Assembly: GCA_028822585.1 (NCBI GenBank)
Contig: JAPKDL010000003.1
Span: forward strand, 1-64,000
Length of the DNA: 64,000 nucleotides
Direction of reading: 5' to 3'
Source: Alphaproteobacteria bacterium
Lineage (GTDB): Bacteria; Pseudomonadota; Alphaproteobacteria; UBA8366; GCA-2717185
Positions 57,327 to 64,000 of the stretch are shown one piece after another. The notes under the pieces are model-generated. The model saw only the letters and a program-made list of their open reading frames with translations. It was not told the DNA's origin and ran no database searches. The first letter of the stretch is position 1. The number at the start of each line of letters is the position of its first letter. Both the position numbers and the translations under genes were made by a program.

Positions 57327-58550
57327 GTGATATCCTATCCTATTATCCGACTTTTCGCCGCGTTTTCCTTAATGGCTGTCGCTGGTTCGACAATGTACGC
57401 CAGCATCGTCGCATTGAATGATTATGCGGTAGAATTTGACGCGACACGCGCGGTGGCGTCAGCGCCTTATATGGCGTTTATGCTTGGATTTGGCGTTGGC
57501 GGGCTATTCATGGGGCGGGCGGCGGATCGCTTTGGCGTCATGGTGCCTAACATTGTGGGCGCATTCTGCGTTCCCGCGGGATTCATCGCTGCCGCGTATT
57601 CGTCTGGAATTTGGCAACTCTGCCTTGCAACGGGCGTGTTGATGGGCATGTTCGGCGCCTCCGCGACGTTTGGACCGTTGGTCGCGGATATTTCATATTG
57701 GTTTACCCGGCGACGCGGCCTCGCCCTGGGTATTGTTATTTCCGGCAGCTATATGGCCGGCGCAGTGTGGCCAACCATCATGCAACACTTCATCGATTTG
57801 CACGGCTGGCGAGACACCTTTATTAGATTTGGAATGTTTACCGCGTGCGCCATGCCGCCGCTCATCGCCGTTTTATACCGCAAGCCACCTCCTATCACCC
57901 CCACGCCATCAAGCAAAGTAACGCCTGACTCAACTGTACGCGTACGACCTCTGGATATGTCGGTGAATGGCGTGCAGTCGTTAATCTGCCTGGCGGGCAT
58001 GGGATGTTGCATCGCCATGTCGATGCCACAAGTGCATATCGTCGCCTACGCAATCGATCTCGGATTCACCGCCGCACACGGTGCAGAAATGCTGTCCCTC
58101 ATGTTAACCTTCGGCATTGTCAGCCGCCTGACATCGGGATGGATATCGGATAGGATAGGCGGGTTTCGTACGTTAATATTGGGGTCGACTTTGCAAATGA
58201 TGGTGTTGCCTACATTCCTGCTGGCCGACACGTTGAGCGCGCTTTATTTGGCCTCCGCCGCGTTCGGGCTGTCCCAAGGCGGCATTGTACCGTCCTATGC
58301 CTTAATTTCACGCGCCGTCTTTCCTGCGACCGATGCAGGGTGGCGGATCAGCGCCGCACTGTTGTCCACCCTTGTGGGGATGGCTGTGGGTGGTTGGATG
58401 GCCGGGGCGCTTTATGATTTAACCGGGTCGTATACGATATCATTTTTAAACGGCGTCGTATTTAATGTGATTAACCTCGCGATTGCCGTGACGCTGTATC
58501 GGCGCGCCCGCCGACACCCAGAAACATTACATGCCGTGGTGCCCGCTTAA
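57327..58550 (+). CDS. MFS transporter (12-TM, monocarboxylate/oxalate-formate antiporter-like)
   Basis: A 407-residue inner-membrane carrier with about twelve helices. The loop 2-3 signature is GGLFMGRAADRFGVMVPN, with its repeat SRLTSGWISDRIGGFR in the second half. YWFTRRRGLALGIVISGSYMAGA is typical of the monocarboxylate/OFA branch. GTG at 57327 is preferred as start because AAGGA lies just upstream; a TTG at 57306 would add seven residues. It probably imports the organic acid degraded by neighbouring enzymes, which is inference from context. Confidence 0.86.
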   Translation: MISYPIIRLFAAFSLMAVAGSTMYASIVALNDYAVEFDATRAVASAPYMAFMLGFGVGGLFMGRAADRFGVMVPNIVGAFCVPAGFIAAAYSSGIWQLCLATGVLMGMFGASATFGPLVADISYWFTRRRGLALGIVISGSYMAGAVWPTIMQHFIDLHGWRDTFIRFGMFTACAMPPLIAVLYRKPPPITPTPSSKVTPDSTVRVRPLDMSVNGVQSLICLAGMGCCIAMSMPQVHIVAYAIDLGFTAAHGAEMLSLMLTFGIVSRLTSGWISDRIGGFRTLILGSTLQMMVLPTFLLADTLSALYLASAAFGLSQGGIVPSYALISRAVFPATDAGWRISAALLSTLVGMAVGGWMAGALYDLTGSYTISFLNGVVFNVINLAIAVTLYRRARRHPETLHAVVPA

Positions 58551-58620
58551 CTTCTGATGAATTTGCAGTCCTTTGTTTTCAAGGGCAAGATAGCCACTTT
58601 AAATGATTAAGGAGGCGAAA

Positions 58621-59442
58621 ATGACCGGAACCGACGCGCTGATTTTAACCGAAAAAGCCGATGGGATCGGTCGCATGACATTCAATCGTCCAGAGCGGCT
58701 GAACGCCTTCAACAATGAGTTAATGCATGACTCGATGGCCACTGTGGACGCGCTCAACGCCGATGACGAGGTAAATGTCATTGTTGTGTCGGGCGCGGGA
58801 CGGGCGTTTTCCCCGGGGTTTGACTTGAAAGCATCCGCAGAGCGCAAACTTAGCGGCATAGATCAAGTCCGCGCGCAAATGACGCTGCAATTCGACTTTA
58901 TCATGAAATTCTGGAACTCCCCGAAACCAACTATCGCCGTAGTACATGGATACTGCATCGCGGGCGCTTTCGAGGTCTCACTGGCCTGTGACATGACCAT
59001 TTCATCGACTAGCGCGCGATTTGGCGAACCCGAAGTACGTTTTGGCACAGGCACGGTGGCAATGTTGTTTCCCTGGGTGACCGGACCGAAACAGGCGAAG
59101 GAAATTCTATTCACCGGCGAAGACCGCATTAGCGCCGAAGACGCCCTGCGCATGGGGTTGGTCAACCGTGTGGTTCCCGATGGCGAGGAAATGGACGAGG
59201 CGCTACGTCTGGCGCGCAAAATTTCCCGCGCATCGTCGGTATCGGTCCTCGGTGCCAAAAAAGCGATCAACCGTAGCTATGAAGCGATGGGAATGCGCCA
59301 GGCGCTGGCGACCGGGTTGGATATTGATGTGGAAATCAATTCGACGCCATCCTGGGAAAAAACAGAATTCGCCCGCATCCGCAAGGAGCAAAGTCTGCAA
59401 GCGGCGATCGCGTGGCGCGACGCGCGCTTCGCCGAGGACTAA
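58621..59442 (+). CDS. Enoyl-CoA hydratase/isomerase family protein
   Basis: A 273-residue crotonase-fold protein. GRMTFNRPERLNAFNNELM starts the fold. The oxyanion hole is in VVSGAGRAFSPGFDLKA and in HGYCIAGAFEVSLACD. Acidic residues near the active site are in GAFEVS and FGEPEVRFG. AGGAGG sits six bases before the ATG at 58621, which decides against an in-frame start at 58603. Expected reaction: hydration or isomerisation of an enoyl-CoA in fatty-acid or aromatic-acid breakdown. Confidence 0.88.
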   Translation: MTGTDALILTEKADGIGRMTFNRPERLNAFNNELMHDSMATVDALNADDEVNVIVVSGAGRAFSPGFDLKASAERKLSGIDQVRAQMTLQFDFIMKFWNSPKPTIAVVHGYCIAGAFEVSLACDMTISSTSARFGEPEVRFGTGTVAMLFPWVTGPKQAKEILFTGEDRISAEDALRMGLVNRVVPDGEEMDEALRLARKISRASSVSVLGAKKAINRSYEAMGMRQALATGLDIDVEINSTPSWEKTEFARIRKEQSLQAAIAWRDARFAED

Positions 59443-59466
59443 AGACAAAAATAAGGACCGAACGCC

Positions 59467-60114
59467 ATGACCGAGACGCTGATCACCATGATGGGGCACG
59501 CCTCCTTCGGCTTAACCGCCGTTTCCTTTTGCGTACGCGATATGATCGTGTTGCGAGGGCTGGCGATTGCCTCATGTTTGACTGGCATCATCTACAATTA
59601 CAGCATTTTAGCAGGCCCATTGTGGCTGGTAATTTTCTGGCTATCGGTTTTCATCGCCATCAATAGCGCGCGCATCGCTGGACTTTTTCTGGAGCGGCGC
59701 TCAGTCAAATTTTCCGAAGAGGAAACTGAGTTGTACGATACTGTCTTCCAAAATTTTTCACCGGTAGAATTCATGAAACTGATGCGCATTGGTCAGTGGC
59801 GAAACGGTGCCGTCGGTGACCGCTTAGCCGAACAGGGCCAAAAAATTGGTGACTTGAAACTACTGTACAACGGTGAAATCATCGTGGAACGCGACGGTGA
59901 GGAAATTGGTCGCGCCAAGGATGGGGCAATGATTGGTGAAATTTCTTTTATCCAGGGCGGCGGTGCCACGGCGACTGTCACCGTCGACCGACCCAGCCGT
60001 TACATCACCTGGCCAGAAACCGACCTCCGCAAACTTCTACACCGCAATCCCGCCATGGACGTCGCCATGAAACACGCCTTCAGTATCGATCTCATGCGGA
60101 AACTTTCTACTTGA
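59467..60114 (+). CDS. Popeye-like cyclic-nucleotide-binding-fold membrane protein
   Basis: A 215-residue protein. Three hydrophobic segments (about 10-70) lead into a soluble domain with a cNMP-binding beta-roll pattern: FMKLMRIGQWRNGAVGDRLAEQGQ, LLYNGEIIVERDGEEIGRAKDG, MIGEISFIQGGGATATVTV. The phosphate-binding cassette Arg of CRP-type domains is not obvious, so ligand binding is uncertain. Three membrane spans plus this domain is the layout of Popeye proteins, found in animals and some bacteria. AAGGA precedes the ATG; it follows the hydratase by 24 bases. Confidence 0.75.
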   Translation: MTETLITMMGHASFGLTAVSFCVRDMIVLRGLAIASCLTGIIYNYSILAGPLWLVIFWLSVFIAINSARIAGLFLERRSVKFSEEETELYDTVFQNFSPVEFMKLMRIGQWRNGAVGDRLAEQGQKIGDLKLLYNGEIIVERDGEEIGRAKDGAMIGEISFIQGGGATATVTVDRPSRYITWPETDLRKLLHRNPAMDVAMKHAFSIDLMRKLST

Positions 60115-60295
60115 TTACCATCGCAATAATTACTACCTCAGTTTATACCTATCCAATGTGTCGCTGGCTCGCTTATTCCAGCACTTCCATTCATCCCGAC
60201 GAATTATTGTTCCGGGCATAGCAGCATATTACCTGGGTATCAGAAAGATTAAGAAAAAATATGTTGGTTAGGCTGCCTGTAATTAGAAAATACTC

Positions 60296-60333
60296 TATTG
60301 ATGACCATAAATGTTATTTTATGGTCATCAATA
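60296..60333 (+). repeat. Perfect 16-bp inverted repeat at the border of the metal-uptake locus
   Basis: TATTGATGACCATAAA (60296-60311) and TTTATGGTCATCAATA (60318-60333) are exact complements around TGTTAT. The dyad lies 62 bases before the small secreted protein gene and 180 after the Popeye gene. It lacks a GC core and T-run on the plus strand. A metal-responsive operator (Zur/Fur-like sites are AT-rich dyads) is a reasonable guess; a weak terminator is the alternative. Confidence 0.55.
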
Positions 60334-60394
60334 AGCACGCACAATTATGACGGGTAGATCGAGTTTGTACGGTGTACTCAAGTCGGGGTTACGG

Positions 60395-60679
60395 ATGCGC
60401 AGATATTTGTTCCTCGGGGCACTATTCCTCATGGGGCAGCTGTTCAGCGTCGCTCATGCAGCGGAATTCGGCGATCACTCACACAGTCATGGCGAAATTT
60501 CCTGTACCATTCAGGCTGCGGGCGCGGCGGCAAAATCAATATTTGTTGCCTCTTCACCCATTGTACCCGTGCCGCCCATGTCCATTGTGGCCACCATGCA
60601 GCCACAAGAGGTTTCGGCGACTTTACAGATAATATACCACCACCGCCAAGCCAGAGCTCCCCCTCCTCTCGTTTTTTGA
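60395..60679 (+). CDS. Small secreted His-containing protein of the metal-uptake locus
   Basis: A 94-residue protein with a signal peptide (RRYLFLGALFLMGQLFSVAHA). The mature part opens with FGDHSHSHGEISC, a His/Cys cluster suited to metal binding, and ends with HHRQARAPPP. Similar small proteins annotated as zinc-chaperone-like accompany ZnuA-type systems, and their C-terminal APP motif also recurs. The Met at 60395 begins the signal peptide. Role as a periplasmic metal chaperone is inference. Confidence 0.6.
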   Translation: MRRYLFLGALFLMGQLFSVAHAAEFGDHSHSHGEISCTIQAAGAAAKSIFVASSPIVPVPPMSIVATMQPQEVSATLQIIYHHRQARAPPPLVF

Positions 60680-60732
60680 GTCACGCGCCCACCTGGGGCG
60701 TGAAATGATATACAGAAAACAGAGGAAAAATT

Positions 60733-62079
60733 ATGATGACACGACTCATTTGTTCAGTGGCGGCCTTAGCTGTGCCGCTGTTACTCGGTAACGCACCGGC
60801 AAAAGCTGCGAACGATTCCGAGACACAGGCTATCCTGACGGAAATTCGCGCACTCAAGCAGAGCTATGAAAGCCAAATCACGAAGCTAGAAAAAAAATTC
60901 AGTGAACTCGAAAAATCTACTGCCAGATCAACGGCCAAATCCGCCATCCCGGCGACAAGCGGCCGGGGTGTGCGCGACAATTCCTTCAATCCGTCAATCG
61001 GTGTCATCCTCAATGCCAAGGCAACGACATTCTCGCTCGACGCCTCGGAAATTGCGGGCTTCGGCATCGGCGAAGAAGGAGAGCGTGGCAAAGAGGGACT
61101 TTCACTCGGCGAAACCGAGCTAAACTTCTCGGCCAATGTTGACGACAAATTTTACGGCAGCGGAACGGTGGCTATTGTTCAGGAAGACGGCGAGGACAAG
61201 ATTGAACTCGAGGAAGCCTATATCCAGACACTACCCGATGCGCCTTTGCCGGAAGGTGTACGGATCAAGGCAGGTCGGGCGTTCTGGACGCTTGGATATC
61301 TGAACGACCATCACGCCCATTCCGACGATTTCACAGACCGGCCACTGCCCTATCGCGCATTCCTCAACAAAGCGTTCAACGATGACGGCGTCCAAGTCAC
61401 CTACATCCTACCGACGGACACCTTCGCCGAGCTCGGTGGCGGCGTGTTTCGAGGCGATGACTTTCCGTCCGGCAGCAGCTCGAGCGGACTTGGCGCATGG
61501 TCCGCCTTCGCCCGCGTCGGCGGAGATTTCGGCGACAACCACAGCTGGCGGCTCGGCGGCTATACGCTGCAAAGCGACGTGAACAGCCGCACCTCGAACG
61601 AAGATACGGTAACATTTGCGGGGCAATCGGATCTTTACGCCACCGATTTGCGCTATACATGGGCGCCTACGGGAAATCCCCGGCAGCGCGAACTGATCCT
61701 CCAGGCGGAATATTTTTACCGCGATGAGGATGGCACTTATGCCGATTCTAGCGCCGGAACGGGAAACGTCGCGTTCGATGATGGGTCAAGCGGCTGGTAT
61801 GCGCAGTCCATCTTCAAGTTCTCACCGGCCTGGCGCGCAGGCCTCCGCTACACGCAGCTCGACGCTGCCGACGCGCCAGCGGGACTGGTCGGCAGCGCGC
61901 TCGATTCTTCCGGACACAATCCCTATGCCATGTCGATCATGGGGGATTGGACCAACAGCGAGTTCGGGCGCATCCGGCTGCAATTCAGCCGCGAAGAGTT
62001 GGCTGAAGGCAGGAAAGACAATCAGACCTATCTACAATATGTAATGAGCATTGGTGCCCATGGCGCACATCCGTTTTGA
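60733..62079 (+). CDS. Outer-membrane porin-like protein of the metal-uptake locus
   Basis: A 448-residue exported protein. It has a signal peptide (SVAALAVPLLLGNAPAKA), a short coiled coil (ILTEIRALKQSYESQITKLEKKFSELEKS) for trimerisation or peptidoglycan contact, and a beta-barrel of alternating strands ending in aromatic-terminated GAHPF. DDHHAHSDDFTDRPLPYRAF-type text near residue 195 (NDHHAHSDDF) is a His-rich external loop. Relatives are sometimes annotated as TonB-dependent receptors, but no TonB box or plug is seen. AGAGGAAA precedes the ATG. It likely admits zinc or a related metal. Confidence 0.72.
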   Translation: MMTRLICSVAALAVPLLLGNAPAKAANDSETQAILTEIRALKQSYESQITKLEKKFSELEKSTARSTAKSAIPATSGRGVRDNSFNPSIGVILNAKATTFSLDASEIAGFGIGEEGERGKEGLSLGETELNFSANVDDKFYGSGTVAIVQEDGEDKIELEEAYIQTLPDAPLPEGVRIKAGRAFWTLGYLNDHHAHSDDFTDRPLPYRAFLNKAFNDDGVQVTYILPTDTFAELGGGVFRGDDFPSGSSSSGLGAWSAFARVGGDFGDNHSWRLGGYTLQSDVNSRTSNEDTVTFAGQSDLYATDLRYTWAPTGNPRQRELILQAEYFYRDEDGTYADSSAGTGNVAFDDGSSGWYAQSIFKFSPAWRAGLRYTQLDAADAPAGLVGSALDSSGHNPYAMSIMGDWTNSEFGRIRLQFSREELAEGRKDNQTYLQYVMSIGAHGAHPF

Positions 62080-62130
62080 GGTGTCGGCGTCGTTATCGGG
62101 CCAAATTCGCTAATTGCGAACGATAACTTT

Positions 62131-62261
62131 GCGGGCGAAGCCCGTCTCGCTGCGTAGCCTAGGCTAAGTAGTAAGCACGGTTCGGGGGGTGCCGGGCAAC
62201 AAAACCCCCCACTAATTTAGATGGCTTCGGTCATTTGGTGGTTTGGTTGGCTTCGGCCATT
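62131..62261 (+). repeat. Hairpins and a 14-bp direct repeat before the znuA-like gene
   Basis: CGGGC-GAA-GCCCG at 62132-62144 and a six-G/six-C stem (62184-62189 with 62205-62210) are followed by two near-identical copies of TGGCTTCGG(T/C)CATT at 62222-62235 and 62248-62261. The repeats end 39 bases upstream of the ATG at 62300. The first hairpins may terminate or attenuate transcription after the porin gene, and the direct repeats may be a regulator site. Confidence 0.45.
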
Positions 62262-62299
62262 CCGTGATTGAAACGGATTTGGGATATCGCTGGAGACTC

Positions 62300-63217
62300 A
62301 TGATGAATTGGAAACACTTTCTGCTGCCCGCGCTTTTGTCAGTCATAACCTTGCCGTCTGCAGCTTATGCCGAACTGAGGATCTTCGCATGCGAACCGGA
62401 ATGGGCCGCGTTGGCTCGCGAGGTGGGAGGCGATAAGGTCAACGCCTTTTCCGCGACCCATGTGGGCCAGGACCCACATTATATTCGCGCCCGGCCGAGT
62501 CTAGTTTCCCAAATTCGGCGCGCAGATCTTCTTTTTTGTTCCGGCGCAGGGCTCGAAGCCGGCTGGCTGCCAATCCTGATGCAGCGAGGCGCGAAATCAG
62601 GTATCCAGCCGGGAAAACTGGGCCACTTGATAGCGGTTAACCACGTTGCCGTTCTGGAAATACCGGCGGTCCTGGACCGGAGATTGGGTGACATCCACGC
62701 CGAAGGCAATCCGCACGTTCACATGGACCCGCGTAATATATTGATACTCGCACGCGAACTGACGAATCGCCTCACCATGCTCGATGAGGAGAACGCCGCC
62801 CACTACCGTAAGCGGCTGGAAAATTTCGAAACGTCATGGTCCCGGGCGCTGAAAGGTTGGGAAGTTCGGGCAAAAAAACTCTCCGGCATGGCGGTGATCG
62901 TGCATCACAAGTCCTGGGTCTATTTGGTTTCGTGGCTTGGGCTGCAACAGATGGCAACATTGGAGCCAAAGCCGGGCATGCCGCCGACTCCGTCCCATTT
63001 GACGGCGCTACTGAAAGTGTCGCGAGGGCAGTCCGTTAAGGCAATTATGCGAACACCTTACGATCCGGCCAACGGTTCGGAATGGCTTGCTACCAAAACC
63101 GACATTCCCGCCATTGTCCTGCCTTACACCGTCGCGCGAGATGCCGGACCGGGTGCCCTTGCCCAAATGTTCGAGCGAACGCTGTCGCTCCTGGAGACAG
63201 CTCGTGCCAAGCGCTGA
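62300..63217 (+). CDS. ZnuA-like metal ABC transporter substrate-binding protein
   Basis: A 305-residue periplasmic binding protein of cluster A-I. A signal peptide (FLLPALLSVITLPSAAYA) precedes RIFACEPEWAALAREVGG. Metal ligands are likely His in GQDPHYIRARPS, His in GNPHVHMDP and His in VIVHHKSWVY. The fourth is probably an acidic residue near MRTPYDPANGSEW, where ZnuA usually has Asp/Glu. The usual long His-rich loop of ZnuA is absent. GGAGA lies before the double ATG at 62300. The permease gene starts inside its 3' end. Confidence 0.82.
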   Translation: MMNWKHFLLPALLSVITLPSAAYAELRIFACEPEWAALAREVGGDKVNAFSATHVGQDPHYIRARPSLVSQIRRADLLFCSGAGLEAGWLPILMQRGAKSGIQPGKLGHLIAVNHVAVLEIPAVLDRRLGDIHAEGNPHVHMDPRNILILARELTNRLTMLDEENAAHYRKRLENFETSWSRALKGWEVRAKKLSGMAVIVHHKSWVYLVSWLGLQQMATLEPKPGMPPTPSHLTALLKVSRGQSVKAIMRTPYDPANGSEWLATKTDIPAIVLPYTVARDAGPGALAQMFERTLSLLETARAKR

Positions 63218-63968
63218 ATATATTGAGATTATGGGCCCAGCGCTCGCTGTGGGACTCATGGTGGCCCTCATGCATGCGCCCATGGGCATTGAAGTCCTGC
63301 GGCGGGGTATCGTGTTTATCGACCTCGCCATAGCCCAGATCGCTGGGCTTTATGTTGTCCTCGTTAAGCTGTGGTGGCACGAACCATCATGGCTGCTGAT
63401 CCAGATGGCGGCCGCGATGTCAGCCGTCGCTGCAGCAGTATTCTTTCGATGGGTAGAAAAGGCCTTTCCGCGCGAACAGGAAGCCATCATCGGCAGTATA
63501 TTTATCCTTGCTGCCTCAGGCGCGCTTCTGGCACTGGCCGACCACCCCAGGGGCGGGGAAGAGATGCAGCATATACTCGCAGGCCAAATCCTGTTCGTCC
63601 AATGGACGGAGGTCGCGATATTCTTACCCGTCTACGTGGTCGCATTTGCACTTTGGTTTTGGCGACCGGTGTTTCGGCAGGGCTTTGCATTTTTCTTGCT
63701 GTTTGCCATCGTGGTGACGGCTTCGGTGCAGCTTGTCGGCGTATATGTCGTGTTTGCCAGCCTGATCCTTCCAGCACTTGCGACAAGCCAAGCCAACCGA
63801 CGAAACACCGCCATAGCCCTGGTCACGGGCGTTGCCTCTGTGATCGTTGGAATTTTTATCTCCACATACCGGGATTTGCCGGCTGGACCGGTGATGGTGT
63901 TCTGCTTTGCCGCCATGGCCATAGCTGCCCGTCTGATCATAACGCGTCAGCAGGTGGATCGAACGTGA
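63204..63968 (+). CDS. ZnuB-like metal ABC transporter permease
   Basis: A 254-residue integral membrane protein of the ABC-3 family. It has about eight helices: GPALAVGLMVALMHAPMGIEVLRRG, LAIAQIAGLYVVL, QLVGVYVVFASLILPALA, which is the conserved ABC-3 segment. GTG at 63204 is preceded by GGAGA and overlaps the binding-protein gene by 14 bases. No ATPase gene follows in the last 32 bases, so the nucleotide-binding subunit must lie further downstream or elsewhere. Confidence 0.84.
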   Translation: MPSAEYIEIMGPALAVGLMVALMHAPMGIEVLRRGIVFIDLAIAQIAGLYVVLVKLWWHEPSWLLIQMAAAMSAVAAAVFFRWVEKAFPREQEAIIGSIFILAASGALLALADHPRGGEEMQHILAGQILFVQWTEVAIFLPVYVVAFALWFWRPVFRQGFAFFLLFAIVVTASVQLVGVYVVFASLILPALATSQANRRNTAIALVTGVASVIVGIFISTYRDLPAGPVMVFCFAAMAIAARLIITRQQVDRT

Positions 63969-64000
63969 ATTGGTTCTTATAATGCCCTGCCAGAATTGAA

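Noticed and set aside
1-64000. tRNA genes, rRNA genes, CRISPR arrays, insertion sequences or prophage
   Set aside because: Looked for T-loop motifs, regularly spaced repeats, transposase or integrase motifs by eye; only the housekeeping XerD recombinase was found. A tRNAscan or ISfinder run would be needed to be certain.

Overview
The window looks like a chromosomal segment of a moderately GC-rich alphaproteobacterium, probably a Rhodospirillales-type lineage. The evidence is gene content and order: lysC-rodZ-hisS-hemA-prfA-prmC-DUF4167, a divergent lysC/ubiG pair, DUF1178-(methyltransferase)-nitrilase-glutaredoxin-comF, mutT-argJ-ppiC-secA, accA-xerD, aroK-aroB-corC, and dnaJ-cobS-cobT. The species cannot be fixed from sequence reading alone.

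Layout. 0-14.3 kb is accessory and visibly decaying. It holds a GrdB/PrdB-like selenoprotein gene with an in-frame TGA, remnants of a BrnT/BrnA toxin-antitoxin module, an M14 carboxypeptidase, a shredded clpB, an FAD oxidoreductase plus alpha/beta hydrolase pair, an aminotransferase, a ParB-like miniprotein, an ArsP-type permease, an aldo/keto reductase and a multiply frameshifted Lon-family protease gene. 14.4-49.5 kb is mostly conserved housekeeping: a MOSC protein, translation termination (prfA, prmC), haem (hemA), hisS, lysC, ubiG, argJ, secA, accA, xerD, aroK/aroB, cobS/cobT and rpmB. comF, in its conserved position, is a pseudogene. 47.8-54.9 kb is a methylmalonyl-CoA mutase region: scpA, a 1065-residue membrane-anchored coiled-coil protein, a GNAT, a small basic protein and meaB. 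55-60.1 kb is a catabolic-looking cluster (amidohydrolase, VOC protein, an interrupted small ORF, MFS transporter, enoyl-CoA hydratase, Popeye-like membrane protein). 60.3-64 kb is a metal (probably zinc) acquisition locus: small His-containing secreted protein, outer-membrane porin-like protein, ZnuA-like binding protein and ZnuB-like permease. No ATPase is seen before the window ends.

How the genes work together. PrmC methylates the GGQ glutamine of the RF1 encoded just upstream. CobS and CobT are AAA+ and MIDAS subunits of the aerobic cobaltochelatase for B12, the cofactor used by the methylmalonyl-CoA mutase that MeaB protects. AroK and AroB act in the shikimate pathway. The strongest unusual signals are the selenoprotein, the cluster of decayed genes for proteostasis, competence and toxin-antitoxin functions, the giant coiled-coil protein inside the mutase locus, and the metal-uptake island with its flanking inverted repeats.
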